64,000 nucleotides of DNA from Caulobacter ginsengisoli (GCF_030814835.1 NZ_JAUSVS010000003.1:1-64000); one strand, 5' to 3'. Shown: positions 43,137 to 52,197, counted from the stretch's first letter. A program made the numbers and translations. Notes: generated by a model from the sequence alone, not told the origin.

Positions 43137-44555
43137 ATGCCCGTCTCGCCCAGCTATCGCCCCGATCCGCGCTTCATGGCGATGGGTCCGGATTTCGCCG
43201 ATCCGGTCCTGCCGGCCAACTTCCCGCAGACCATCACCCGCTGGCGCAACCAGCGGTCCGCCGAGACAGTCGGGCTGGGCGAGCTGACCGAAGCGGAGTG
43301 GACCGCCCATTTCGGCCGGTTCCAGCCCTTGCCGGACAATCAGCCTGGGCCGCTGGCCATGCGCTATCACGGCCATCAGTTCCGCAGCTACAACCCCGAC
43401 CTCGGCGACGGCCGCGGCTTCCTGTTCGCCCAGCTCCGGGAAGCAGGCTCGGATCGGCTACTCGACCTGGCCACCAAGGGCTCGGGCCAGACCCCCTGGT
43501 CCCGAAGTGGCGATGGCCGGCTGACCCTCAAGGGTGGGGTGCGGGAGATCCTGGCCGCCAACATGCTGGAGGCGCTGGGCGTCCCGACCAGCCGGGCCTT
43601 TTCGCTGATCGAGACCGGCGAGGATCTGGTCCGGGGCGATGAGCCCAGCCCGACCCGTTCGGCGGTGCTGGTCCGGCTCAGCCACAGCCACATCCGCTTC
43701 GGCAGCTTCCAGCGCCACGCCTTCCTGGGCCGCGCCGACAACATCCAAAAGCTGGTCGACCACGCGGTTGAGACCTACTACCCGGGCCTGGCCGACGCCC
43801 CGGACCGGGCCAGCGCCCTGCTCGGCGCGGCGGTCCTGCGCACCGCCAATCTGGCCGGCCGCTGGATGGCGGCGGGCTTCGTGCATGGCGTGCTGAACAC
43901 CGACAACATGGTGATCACCGGCGAGAGCTTCGACTACGGCCCCTGGCGGTTCCTGCCGCGCAACGACCCTAACTTCACCGCCGCCTATTTCGACGAGAGC
44001 GGCCTCTACAGCTTCGGCCGCCAGCCCGAGGCGGCCTTCTGGAATCTGCAGCAGCTGGCCGGCTGCCTGACCCTGGTCAGCGAGAGCGAGCGGCTGGTCG
44101 AGGCGATCAACGGCTTCGGACCCGCCTATCGCGAGGGCCTGAAGACCGCGATGCTGACCCGGCTGGGGGTGAAGCCGCGCTCGCCCGACGAGGATGTTGA
44201 CCTGGTCAACGCTGGCTTCCGGGCGCTGGCCGAAGGCGGCGAGGCCGTGCGCTGGGAGCCGTTCTTCTTCGACTGGTTCTGCGGCGGCGAGCGGGCGATG
44301 GCCGGGGCCCGCGCCGGGGCCTATGGCGGCGAGGCGGCTGCGGAGTTCCGGCGGCGGCTGGCCGAATTCGAGCCGGACCGGCCAGAGCGCCTGGCCCATC
44401 CGATGTTCCAGGCCGACGAGCCCGAAGAGATGCTGATCGACGAGGTCGAGGCGCTGTGGGCGCCGATCGCCGAGGCCGATGACTGGGGGCCGCTGAACGC
44501 CAAGCTGGCGCGGATCGAGGCGGCGCGGCAGGCCTGGGGCATCTCCGCTACCTGA
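43137..44555 (+). CDS. selO: Protein adenylyltransferase SelO
   Basis: A 472-residue SelO (YdiU) pseudokinase, which transfers AMP to protein Ser/Thr/Tyr residues; family members act in redox stress. Visible motifs: YHGHQF, DLGDGRGFLFAQL, KGSGQTPWSRSGDGRLTLKGGVREILA with the nucleotide-binding Lys, and GVLNTDNMVITGESFDYGPWRFL with the metal-binding Asn and Asp. No selenocysteine/UGA is present; the C-terminus ends AWGISAT. ATG at 43137. Confidence 0.92.
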   Translation: MPVSPSYRPDPRFMAMGPDFADPVLPANFPQTITRWRNQRSAETVGLGELTEAEWTAHFGRFQPLPDNQPGPLAMRYHGHQFRSYNPDLGDGRGFLFAQLREAGSDRLLDLATKGSGQTPWSRSGDGRLTLKGGVREILAANMLEALGVPTSRAFSLIETGEDLVRGDEPSPTRSAVLVRLSHSHIRFGSFQRHAFLGRADNIQKLVDHAVETYYPGLADAPDRASALLGAAVLRTANLAGRWMAAGFVHGVLNTDNMVITGESFDYGPWRFLPRNDPNFTAAYFDESGLYSFGRQPEAAFWNLQQLAGCLTLVSESERLVEAINGFGPAYREGLKTAMLTRLGVKPRSPDEDVDLVNAGFRALAEGGEAVRWEPFFFDWFCGGERAMAGARAGAYGGEAAAEFRRRLAEFEPDRPERLAHPMFQADEPEEMLIDEVEALWAPIAEADDWGPLNAKLARIEAARQAWGISAT

Positions 44556-44585
44556 TCACCCTCATGCACACGGGCGTACAAGCGA

Positions 44586-44615
44586 AAGCCGCCGTCCGGT
44601 GCGGGACGGCGGCTT
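44586..44615. terminator. Bidirectional terminator
   Basis: 12-base perfect inverted repeat AAGCCGCCGTCC / GGACGGCGGCTT with a 6-base loop, between the convergent selO and XRE genes. Confidence 0.85.
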
Positions 44616-44636
44616 CAAGCCGAATACCTGAGAGGA

Positions 44637-45038
44637 TCAGGCCGCGACGGCGGCTTCCTGGCCGGCCAGGGCCCGGGTCAGGGCCAGCACCGCGCCGCGG
44701 GTGCGCGAATCGGGCAGGGCCGAAAAGGCTTCCAGCAGTTCGAAGGCCTTGGGCGAGGCGAGCTGACGGATGGCCACCGACTTGGCGGCGCGATCCTGGT
44801 CTTCTTCACCCAGCAGGAAGGCGGCCGAGCATTCCAGCTTCTCGGCGGTGCGGATCAGCATCGAAGCCGAGATGCGATTGACGCCCTTCTCGTACTTCTG
44901 GACCTGTTGGAAGGTCAGGTTGAGATGCTTGGCCAGTTGCTGCTGGCTGATGCCCAGAGTCTTGCGACGCAGACGAATCCGGGCGCCGACTTCGATGTCG
45001 AGAGGGTCGGGACCGATCTGGTCTTCAATGCGCGCCAA
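44637..45038 (-). CDS. XRE-family HTH transcriptional regulator
   Basis: A 133-residue protein: VGARIRLRRKTLGISQQQLAKHLNLTFQQVQKYEKGVNRIS is a Cro/cI-type helix-turn-helix and the second half is a helical dimerisation-like region. TTG at 45038 is chosen because GAAGGAG lies 7 bases upstream and the product then starts MARIEDQ, as in relatives. Many Caulobacterales carry such small regulators; target unknown. Confidence 0.8.
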   Translation of the reverse strand: MARIEDQIGPDPLDIEVGARIRLRRKTLGISQQQLAKHLNLTFQQVQKYEKGVNRISASMLIRTAEKLECSAAFLLGEEDQDRAAKSVAIRQLASPKAFELLEAFSALPDSRTRGAVLALTRALAGQEAAVAA

Positions 45039-45246
45039 TTCCAAGCTCCTTCTTCGCTGTCCCCGCAGGTCCAGTAATGCACCGGGAAAGTCCAACTTTG
45101 AAGTGCGATTCTGCGCTCAGGAGCTAGAAAATAGCAAGAGAGAGCGCGCCTGGCGAGAGGCGGCCTAACGCCGCGGTTGCAGGGTAATCTTTACCTGCCG
45201 AGACGAGAATTACCCGTCTTGAGTAATCCCGTTACGCGAGTCGATA
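45039..45246. promoter_or_regulatory. Intergenic region with inverted repeats
   Basis: 208 bases between the stop of one minus-strand operon and the XRE start. It contains GGGTAATCTTTACC (45182 region) and AGACG-AGAATTACC-CGTCT, plus another GTAATCCCGTTACG unit within 60 bases, repeating TAAT/GTTAC half-sites. Probably the XRE promoter with auto-regulatory sites, and the terminator region of the 46.7-45.2 kb operon; no site is assigned precisely. Confidence 0.4.
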
Positions 45247-45567
45247 CTATTCGAGGGCTTGCAACCTTTGGCATCGAACCAGCAGTTCTTGCAGCAGCCG
45301 GTCCTGAATCGACAACAACCCCACGGCGGTTTCATGACGTTTGCGGTCGGCGGGGGCGGGGGGCGCGGCGCTGAGCAGCTCGCCCAGATCGATGGCCTGA
45401 ATCAAGGCCAGGCTCTCGATCAGCCCCTCGGCGATCTGGGTCACCTGCTCGTGGATATGGGCCATGTCCGGGCCCGTTTCGACCACCGCGGGCAGGCCGC
45501 CGGCGGCCGGCGGGGTGGCGCGGGGGAAGGGGGTGACAGATGAGGGCGGGTCTCTGCGGGAAGCCAT
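45247..45567 (-). CDS. Helical hypothetical protein
   Basis: A 106-residue protein with a Pro-rich N-terminal 25 residues and two long amphipathic helices (MAHIHEQVTQIAEGLIESLALIQAIDL and AVGLLSIQDRLLQELLVRCQRLQALE). No membrane segment. Third gene of the operon with two acetyltransferase-like genes. Family not recognised. Confidence 0.65.
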   Translation of the reverse strand: MASRRDPPSSVTPFPRATPPAAGGLPAVVETGPDMAHIHEQVTQIAEGLIESLALIQAIDLGELLSAAPPAPADRKRHETAVGLLSIQDRLLQELLVRCQRLQALE

Positions 45568-45582
45568 GGGGTCGCCTTGAGT

Positions 45583-46188
45583 CTAGTGGGGATTGGTGGC
45601 GCCGCGCGCCACGGACTGGTCCAGGACGCCGGGCTGGTCCCAGGCCCCGTCGGGGCGAAGCAGCATCAGCGGGTCGGCGTCGATCGACAGGGCGCCCGGC
45701 GGCGGAGTCAGCCGGCGCTCGACCTCGACATATTCGTGGTCTGAGAAGACGAAGCTGGGCCGGCCGGGCCGGGCGGTGAGACCGGCGTTGCGCTCCCAGA
45801 AGTCGACCAGCCGCGCCTGGGCGTGACCCAGGATGCGCCGATAACCCCGGCGGGCGGCCAGGTCGCAGGCATATTGCAGCAGCCTGGCGCCCAGGGCGTG
45901 GGCCCGGAAGCGGGGCAGGACGGCGGCCCGCTCGACCTTGGCGAAGTCGGCGAACCAGCGGATGCGCAGCGTGCCGGCCGCCGCGCCGTCGACCCGCACG
46001 ATCAGATGGGTCGAGGCCGAGAAGTCGTTGCCGTCGTACTCCTCCTCGAGCGGGCAATCCTGCTCGCCGACATAGATGGCCCCGCGCAGGGCGATGGCGG
46101 CCATGATATCGTCCAGCCCCCGGGCCACCTCGACCACGATCTGGCCGGCGGCCAACCGGCCGGGACGCGGATCCACATGAGCGTTCAC
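45583..46188 (-). CDS. GNAT-family N-acetyltransferase
   Basis: A 201-residue protein. EYDGNDFSASTHLIVRVDGAAAGTLRIRWFADFAKVERAAVLPRFRAHALGARLLQYACDLAARRGYRRILGHAQARLVDFWERNAGL has the GNAT order: substrate strand, acetyl-CoA loop (RFRAHALG) and the closing helix. Overlaps the upstream gene by 4 bases (ATGA). Acceptor unknown. Confidence 0.8.
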   Translation of the reverse strand: MNAHVDPRPGRLAAGQIVVEVARGLDDIMAAIALRGAIYVGEQDCPLEEEYDGNDFSASTHLIVRVDGAAAGTLRIRWFADFAKVERAAVLPRFRAHALGARLLQYACDLAARRGYRRILGHAQARLVDFWERNAGLTARPGRPSFVFSDHEYVEVERRLTPPPGALSIDADPLMLLRPDGAWDQPGVLDQSVARGATNPH

Positions 46189-46781
46189 GCCGCGTGATCC
46201 AGTTCGGTCTCGCCCGGCTTGCTTTCAAGCGGGCGCGGCGGCGCCCACATCAGGTCGTCGTCGGGATAGCGCATGGGATGGAAGTTCATCCGCTCGGCGG
46301 CGATGCGCCGGCCGGCCGGCGTGGCCGAGCGGGCGAAGGTCGGCAGGCCGTTGGTGAACGGCCGGGTGGCCAGCAGCCCGTGGATCATCTGGCGGGCGGC
46401 GTCATGGTCGACCGTGGCTATGCCCCAGAACCACCAGGCGCCGACCCGTTCGCCCGGCCGGGCCAGCAGGTCCAGATCGGGGTCAAGGGCGTTGAACTGC
46501 CCCATCCACAGGTGGGGCATGGCCCGGGGGCTCATCGGCAGCATGCCGCTGTAGCCCCGCATGGCCTCGCCATGCCCCAGGCACAGGAAGGTCTGGCCGG
46601 TGCGGTCATGGCAGGCCTGCATGGCCTCCAGGCTGGCGGTGGTTCCGCCGATCAGCTCGCGGGTCAGCCGGACGATGGCCTCGTAGTCCGAAAGGTCCCG
46701 CGGTGGTTCCAGTTCGAACGGCGCGGCGGCCGCGTAGAGGCCCTTGGGATTCGCAAGAACGATAGGCGCATTGCCAGCCAT
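46185..46781 (-). CDS. Uncharacterised protein with degenerate GNAT-like C-terminus
   Basis: A 198-residue protein, ATG at 46781 with GAGGAGGTCC upstream. The C-terminal LPTFARSATPAGRRIAAERMNFHPMRYPD resembles the last part of GNAT acyltransferases, but the acetyl-CoA loop is not clear. GHGEAMRGYSGMLPMSPRAMPHLWMGQFNALD is conserved-looking. First gene of an operon of three, opposite the LysR gene. Function unknown. Confidence 0.55.
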   Translation of the reverse strand: MAGNAPIVLANPKGLYAAAAPFELEPPRDLSDYEAIVRLTRELIGGTTASLEAMQACHDRTGQTFLCLGHGEAMRGYSGMLPMSPRAMPHLWMGQFNALDPDLDLLARPGERVGAWWFWGIATVDHDAARQMIHGLLATRPFTNGLPTFARSATPAGRRIAAERMNFHPMRYPDDDLMWAPPRPLESKPGETELDHAA

Positions 46782-46973
46782 GGTCGGACCTCCTCGACGG
46801 GTCGACCGATACTCAGCAGGTCTGTCGGCGGCGCGCTTGAGGGAAGTCGGCAAAGCCGACGTGCAGCTCTTGACCGCAAAGCCGGCAGTAATTCCACGTA
46901 ATGTCCGTAGGCCCGGTTGTATTCGCTGTAGTACTCGCCTGCGACCCCGCGTCGGGGTGACGACATGCAACCT

Positions 46974-46990
46974 TTAACGTTAGGATAACC
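46974..46990. promoter_or_regulatory. CtrA-like box candidate
   Basis: TTAA-CGTTAGG-ATAACC resembles the CtrA consensus TTAA-N7-TTAA with one mismatch, in the shared region between the divergent LysR and 46.7 kb operon genes. Confidence 0.25.
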
Positions 46991-47029
46991 ATCGCGTTGC
47001 AAGGGGGCTTGCGAGGGGACAAGGCGGCT

Positions 47030-48034
47030 ATGTCAGGAACCACTGAGGTAAATCTGGAAAAGGGCTTCCGGCTCGACTGGAACGATGTTCGGGTGTTCCT
47101 GGCGGTCGGTCAGACGGGCAGCCTGTCGGCCGCCGGCCGGCTGCTGGGCATGCTGCCGTCCACCGTCAGCCGCCGGGTCGAGGACCTGGAGGGGCGGCTG
47201 GGGGCCCAGCTGATCCGCCGCTCGACCACCGGCGTGGTCCTGACCGACGCCGGGACCTGGCTGGTCGAGCAGACCGCCAGCATGGCCCGTACGATGGGCG
47301 CGGCCGAGCGGGCCCTGCGCGACATGGACCGGCAGAAGGGCGGCCGGGTCGGCCTGGCCGCGCCGGATGGGGTGGCGGCCTATGTGCTGATGCCCAAGCT
47401 GGTGGAATTCCGCCGCCAGCATCCGGACATCGAGCTGTCGCTGGACTGCGGCCTGTGGCCGGAATCGCCGCTGCTGGTCGATACCGATTTCAGCCTCGAC
47501 TTCCAGGAGCAGGGGCCGGGCGACGTGGTCTCGACCCCCATCGCCACCATCCACTACGCCTTCTTCGCCTCGCCCGGCTACATCGAGGAATTCGGGGCGC
47601 CCCGCTCGCTGGCCGAGCTGGCCGACCATCGGCTGATCACCCATGTCGGCCACCGCCGCCAGCGCTCCGCCTGGCCCGGCCAGGCCAAGGCGCTGGACGA
47701 GCTGATCCGCCACCGCTTCGAGACCAACTCCAGCGCCGCCATGTATGTGGCCATGCAGCAGGGTGCGGGGGTCGGCTGCGTGCCGACCTACATGTCGGTC
47801 TATTCCAAGCAGGAACTGGTGATGCTGGACCTGCCGCCGCTGGCCGGCATCAAGCTGTGGCTGCGCCACCACCGGGCGGTGGCCCGCACCGGCCGCGCCC
47901 GGCAGGTCAAGCAGTGGCTGGAGAGCGTCTTCGACCCGGCGGTCAATCCGTGGTTCCGGGACGACTTCATCCATCCCGACCAGTTCGGCCTGGGCGCCGG
48001 AGCGGCGGCTGCCGGTCTGGCGGATGTCGGCTAG
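47030..48034 (+). CDS. LysR-family transcriptional regulator
   Basis: A 334-residue regulator: N-terminal HTH (DWNDVRVFLAVGQTGSLSAAGRLLGMLPSTVSRRVEDLEGRLGAQLI) and a periplasmic-binding-type effector domain. Divergent from the 46.7 kb operon with a 248-base gap holding TTTAACGTTAGGATAACC and AT-rich stretches; LysR regulators often control their divergent neighbours. ATG at 47030 after GGGGACAAGGCGG. Effector unknown. Confidence 0.85.
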   Translation: MSGTTEVNLEKGFRLDWNDVRVFLAVGQTGSLSAAGRLLGMLPSTVSRRVEDLEGRLGAQLIRRSTTGVVLTDAGTWLVEQTASMARTMGAAERALRDMDRQKGGRVGLAAPDGVAAYVLMPKLVEFRRQHPDIELSLDCGLWPESPLLVDTDFSLDFQEQGPGDVVSTPIATIHYAFFASPGYIEEFGAPRSLAELADHRLITHVGHRRQRSAWPGQAKALDELIRHRFETNSSAAMYVAMQQGAGVGCVPTYMSVYSKQELVMLDLPPLAGIKLWLRHHRAVARTGRARQVKQWLESVFDPAVNPWFRDDFIHPDQFGLGAGAAAAGLADVG

Positions 48035-48046
48035 GGGCCTGACGCT

Positions 48047-48565
48047 CTAGCCCGGCGGTGTGAAGACGATCGGAATACGGACCTCTCCGCCTTCGACCGG
48101 CTCGCCATCGACCGTCTTGGGCCACATACGGAACTGGCTCGACATCCGAACCGCCGCCGGGCCGAAGTCCTGGTCGGGCGGCGTCTCCGAGACGACCTTG
48201 CAGTCCACAAGCCTGCCGTCCAGCGCGACCGTGCAGGCGATGACGGCGCGCCCGCCGATGTTCAGCCGCTGGGCCCGCTCCGGATAGTAGCGGGCGACAT
48301 CGTCGCCGGTCGGCCGGCGGGACCAGTCAGGATTGGTCACGACCTGGCCGTCGGCGGACTTGAAGGGCTTGGGTCTGGGCGGTGGGGCGACGGCGATCGG
48401 CGGCGCCTCGGGGCGGGGGCGCGGACGATCCTCGGGCAGGGTGAGACGGCCGCTGGACGCCAGCCAGACCACGGCCCAGGCGCCGATCAGGCCGAAGGCC
48501 ACCAGCCCCAGCGCGATCCTCAGCCCCCAGCGCGGTCCCTCGCCGTACTCGACCGGGTCGTTCAT
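48047..48565 (-). CDS. TonB C-terminal domain protein
   Basis: A 172-residue protein: short cytoplasmic N-terminus, one membrane helix (WGLRIALGLVAFGLIGAWAVVWLA), a Pro-rich linker (PRPRPEAPPIAVAPPPRPKPF) and a TonB_C domain (YYPERAQRLNIGGRAVIACTVALDGRLVDCKVVSETPPDQDFGPAAVRM). This is the layout of TonB-like proteins, but no ExbB/ExbD lie here. It overlaps the upstream gene by 4 bases. Confidence 0.85.
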   Translation of the reverse strand: MNDPVEYGEGPRWGLRIALGLVAFGLIGAWAVVWLASSGRLTLPEDRPRPRPEAPPIAVAPPPRPKPFKSADGQVVTNPDWSRRPTGDDVARYYPERAQRLNIGGRAVIACTVALDGRLVDCKVVSETPPDQDFGPAAVRMSSQFRMWPKTVDGEPVEGGEVRIPIVFTPPG

Positions 48566-49188
48566 CGTGGGGCCGGCGCGGGGCGCAGCTGCGCCTCGGG
48601 CAGATAGCCCTCCTGCCCGCGGCGGGTGCGCACCGCCAGCCACCGCTCGTCATCGCGAGAGCGGCCCCAGGCAATGACCGGCGCGCCGGGCGGCAGCACG
48701 GCGACGGGATCCCAGGCCGGGCCCGGACCGCGTCGCAGGGTGACGCGCGTGACGTCCGGATCGAGCCGGACCCGGTAGCTCTGGGCGCGGGTGAAGGATT
48801 CCACGTCCGGATCCAGATAGCGGCGCAGGAAGGGGGCGGCGGCGATCGCCAGGGCCAGGACGATGCCCAGCGCCAGCCAGCCGGCGACCCGCTGGCGCGG
48901 CGGCGCGACCGCGGCGGCCGAGCGTCGAACCTTGCGGCTGGCCGGCCGCTGCATGGCCTGCGGCCGCGGCCGCGGCTCGCCCGGGACGAACGGCAGCTGG
49001 GGATAGAGCCGGCGCAGCTCGGCCACGTCGATGGTCAGCCGCTTGTCCTCGCCGCGCCCCAGCTTTCCGTCCTGGACCAGTTGCGCGATGACCTGGGGCT
49101 CGACCCCCGCCAGACGCGCGGCGTCGGCCAGGGGCAGCCTCACGGCTGGCTCCCATCCTGGCTCGACCAGCGTGTCCATTCGGCTCAT
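48562..49188 (-). CDS. Membrane protein with HTH-like N-terminus and SH3-like C-terminus
   Basis: A 208-residue protein. The N-terminus (AARLAGVEPQVIAQLVQDGKLGR) looks like a MerR/HTH-type binding helix pair, a basic linker follows, then one membrane helix (GWLALGIVLALAIAAAPFL) and an extracytoplasmic SH3-like domain (VTLRRGPGPAWDPVAVLPPGAPVIAWGRSRDDERWLAVR). ATG at 49188 with GGGGAC...GAG upstream. Translationally coupled to the TonB-C gene. Role unknown. Confidence 0.65.
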   Translation of the reverse strand: MSRMDTLVEPGWEPAVRLPLADAARLAGVEPQVIAQLVQDGKLGRGEDKRLTIDVAELRRLYPQLPFVPGEPRPRPQAMQRPASRKVRRSAAAVAPPRQRVAGWLALGIVLALAIAAAPFLRRYLDPDVESFTRAQSYRVRLDPDVTRVTLRRGPGPAWDPVAVLPPGAPVIAWGRSRDDERWLAVRTRRGQEGYLPEAQLRPAPAPR

Positions 49189-49301
49189 GTCTCGCCCGTC
49201 CCCCGACTGGCTCTCTGAATAACGCTGAAAGGTGAGGAAGGGCGGCGGGACTGTCAATGCGACCGGTTCGCGGAGGGGAATCCGCCCAGGTCCAGTCGGC
49301 G

Positions 49302-50195
49302 TCAGTCCTGATAGTCCGGTTCGGGATTGGTCTTGCCGACCAGCGGCCGGATCAGGCCCTTCAGACGCTCGACGACACCGCGCCGGCGGCCCAGCAGCCG
49401 GGACTCATCGACACCCGGGAACCAGCCCGACGCCACCACGAAGCGGCGGACATGCGGGGTGGGCTGGCGGACCGTGACGCCGTGCAGGCTGTCATGGGTG
49501 TTGAGCATCAGGACCAGGGTGTTGGGGGCGTATTTGATGGTGGCGACCTCCTCCACCTGGCTGGGATCGGCCCGCATGGTCCAGGGATCGATCCTGGCCC
49601 CCTTCTTCCAGCGATAGATCGTCAGGTCGCCGCCCTCGGAGTCGTCACCCGGCTGGCGGACGTAGTAGAGGCCGACATAGGCCTTCCAGCGGTTGTCGAC
49701 ATGCGGGCCGCGCACGCTGGCCGGCGCGGTGACCGGCGTGTTCACCGCCACGGTGGCCCGGGCCAGGATGTCGGTGTCGGCGACCGGGCCCTTGAGCTGC
49801 AGCATCTGGGCCAGGCCCTCGCCCAGCAGTTCGGTGCGGATCCAGCGCTCACCCGGATGGCCGCCTTCCACCGTGGCCTTGGGAAAGAGATCGAAGACCT
49901 TGCGGGAGAAGTCCGGGGTGGTGTGGTCGGCCAGGAACTGTTTCCAGATCGGCGGGGCCTGATCGCTGGGCAGTTCCGTGGGGCCCCAGCTGGACATCAG
50001 GTTGAGGCGCTTGTTGTTGGCCTGCGCCAGCCCCGGGTCCAGCCCGTCCAGTCCCGGGAATGAGGCCGACAGCGCCTGATAGTAGTCGTCCGGCAGGGCG
50101 CCGCGCACGACGATGTAGGGGTAGGGGTCGTCGATGACCTGAGCCGGGTCGGCCCGGTCCAGGACGGTCGCGGTCTGGAAAGCAACCCGGCTCAT
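49302..50195 (-). CDS. 2-oxoglutarate/Fe(II)-dependent oxygenase
   Basis: A 297-residue protein with GPHVDNRWKAYVGLYYV supplying the HxD pair, LNTHDSLHGVTVRQPTPHVRRFVV supplying the distal His and 2-oxoglutarate Arg, in the double-stranded beta-helix fold. Substrate unknown; stand-alone gene, divergent from the acyltransferase. Confidence 0.8.
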   Translation of the reverse strand: MSRVAFQTATVLDRADPAQVIDDPYPYIVVRGALPDDYYQALSASFPGLDGLDPGLAQANNKRLNLMSSWGPTELPSDQAPPIWKQFLADHTTPDFSRKVFDLFPKATVEGGHPGERWIRTELLGEGLAQMLQLKGPVADTDILARATVAVNTPVTAPASVRGPHVDNRWKAYVGLYYVRQPGDDSEGGDLTIYRWKKGARIDPWTMRADPSQVEEVATIKYAPNTLVLMLNTHDSLHGVTVRQPTPHVRRFVVASGWFPGVDESRLLGRRRGVVERLKGLIRPLVGKTNPEPDYQD

Positions 50196-50328
50196 CTAAA
50201 GCCCCTCTACATCGGCCTCGTTTTTCTTAAACGGCCCGTCGGCGCCAGACAATCGAGACTGGGCGTGAGCCGGTTGCCGGTGAAGCGCCCCAGGGCTAAG
50301 GGTCGGAATTCAGCGGGGAGCGTTCAGG

Positions 50329-52197
50329 CTGAAGTATCGCGCCGACATCGACGGCCTGCGGGCTGTGGCGGTCCTGCCGGTGGTGGCCTACCACGCCGGT
50401 TTCAGCCAGATCCCCGGCGGCTTCGTCGGGGTCGACGTGTTTTTCGTCATCTCCGGCTTCCTGATCAGCGGCATCGTCCAGGACGAGATCGAGGCGGGGC
50501 GGTTCTCGCTGATCTCGTTCTACGAGCGGCGGGTGCGCCGCATCCTGCCGGCCCTGTTCGTGATGATGGCGGCGGCGACGGCGGCGGCCATCTGGCTGCT
50601 GCTGCCGGCCGAACTGGTCGCCTACGGCCAGTCGCTGGCGGCGGCGACCCTGTCAGCCTCGAACGTCTGGTTCTGGCTCAAGACCGACTATTTCGACGAG
50701 ATCGCCAGGCAGGCGCCGCTGCTGCACACCTGGTCGCTGGCGGTGGAGGAGCAGTTCTATCTGGTGCTTCCGGGCCTGCTGCTGCTGGCGCGGGGGACGT
50801 CGCGCCGGGTCCTCTGCTGGATCATCGGGGCGCTGGCCCTGGCCTCGCTGGCCTGGAGCGCCTTCAGCCTGACCTGGCAACCGGAGGCGGCCTACTACCT
50901 GCTGCCCAGCCGGGCCTGGGAGCTGGCCCTGGGGGCGCTGCTGGCCTTCGGTTTCCCGCCGGCCTCGCCGAACCGCTGGCTGCGGGAGGCGGCCGGGTTC
51001 GGCGGGCTGGCGGCCATCGCCTACGCCGTGCTGACCCTGACGGTGAAGACGCCCTTCCCGGGCCTGGCCGCCCTGGCGCCCTGCCTGGGGACGGCGGCGG
51101 TGCTGTGGGCGGGACAGGGCGGGGACAGCTGGGTCAGGCGGGTGATGAGTTTCCGGCCGCTGGTCTGGGTGGGGCTGATCTCCTACTCGCTCTATCTCTG
51201 GCACTGGCCGGTGATCGTCTTCCAGAACGCGGGGCTGCTGCTCGGCGACGACATCTCGCCCAAGCTTGAAAAGATGATCCTGGTCACGGTGTCGCTGGCC
51301 CTGGCCTGGGCGTCCTGGTGGTTTGTCGAGCGGCCGTTCCGTCAGCGCGGCGTCTTTGGCCGGCGAACGGTCTTCATCATGGCCGGCGTCGGCGCGGCGA
51401 GCCTGGTGCTTGTCGGGTTGGGACTCGCCTGGGCCCAGGGCCTGCCGGGCCGGCTGCCGGCTCACGCGGCCTGGACCGGGTCGTGGATCGGCTATGACCA
51501 GCGCGCCGCCTATCGCGAGGGGACCTGTTTCGTCACCGCCCGGGCCCGGCAGTCTTTCGATTACGACGGCTGCCTCAGCGGCGATCCCGGCCGGCCGACC
51601 TATCTGCTGATCGGCGACAGCCACGCGGCGGCCCTGTGGTCCGGCCTGGCCAAGGCCCTGCCGGACGCCAACGTGCTGCAGGCCACCAACGGCGGCTGCC
51701 GGCCGGTCTTCCCGTCAGCCTCGTCCGACAAGGGCTGCGCCGTCATGATGAACCGCCTGTTCGGGCGTTGGATTCCGGGCCGGCGGCTGGATGGGGTCTG
51801 GCTGGCTGGGCGATGGGGCGAGGCGGACCTCAAGTCCCTGTTCGAGACCGCTGAGGACCTCAAGGCCCAGGGCGTGAATGTGACGGTGATCGGTCCGTTG
51901 ATCCGCTACGACAAGGTTTTGCCCCGGCTCCTGGTCCTGTCGGAACTGGACAACGATCCGGGCCTGCCCGCCCGCCATCGCCTGACCGAGATCCTGGCGC
52001 TGGATGCGCGGATGAAGACGATGGCCGCCCGGAGAGGGATCGAATACCTGTCACTTAACGACCTGATCTGCGACGCCAAGGCCTGCGTGACCCGCACGAA
52101 AGATGGCGTGCCGCTGCAGTTCGATGGCGGCCACCTGACCGGCGAAGGCTCGGCCCTGGTCGGCGCCCTTGCGGCCCCAAAACTGGTCGGGCCTTAG
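50329..52197 (+). CDS. OafA/YrhL-type acyltransferase with SGNH domain, CTG start
   Basis: A 622-residue inner-membrane O-acyltransferase. LKYRADIDGLRAVAVLPVVAYHAGFSQ is the acyltransferase-3 N-terminus with the catalytic His (H22); about 10 membrane helices follow. The C-terminal 190 residues are an SGNH-type domain: LIGDSHAAAL with Ser-His pattern and FDGGHLTGEGS as the DxxH block. The ATG-type start at 50365 would cut off the conserved RxDIDGLR; CTG at 50329 with GGGGAG 8 bases upstream is the best start. Likely acylates surface polysaccharide or peptidoglycan. Confidence 0.85.
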   Translation: MKYRADIDGLRAVAVLPVVAYHAGFSQIPGGFVGVDVFFVISGFLISGIVQDEIEAGRFSLISFYERRVRRILPALFVMMAAATAAAIWLLLPAELVAYGQSLAAATLSASNVWFWLKTDYFDEIARQAPLLHTWSLAVEEQFYLVLPGLLLLARGTSRRVLCWIIGALALASLAWSAFSLTWQPEAAYYLLPSRAWELALGALLAFGFPPASPNRWLREAAGFGGLAAIAYAVLTLTVKTPFPGLAALAPCLGTAAVLWAGQGGDSWVRRVMSFRPLVWVGLISYSLYLWHWPVIVFQNAGLLLGDDISPKLEKMILVTVSLALAWASWWFVERPFRQRGVFGRRTVFIMAGVGAASLVLVGLGLAWAQGLPGRLPAHAAWTGSWIGYDQRAAYREGTCFVTARARQSFDYDGCLSGDPGRPTYLLIGDSHAAALWSGLAKALPDANVLQATNGGCRPVFPSASSDKGCAVMMNRLFGRWIPGRRLDGVWLAGRWGEADLKSLFETAEDLKAQGVNVTVIGPLIRYDKVLPRLLVLSELDNDPGLPARHRLTEILALDARMKTMAARRGIEYLSLNDLICDAKACVTRTKDGVPLQFDGGHLTGEGSALVGALAAPKLVGP

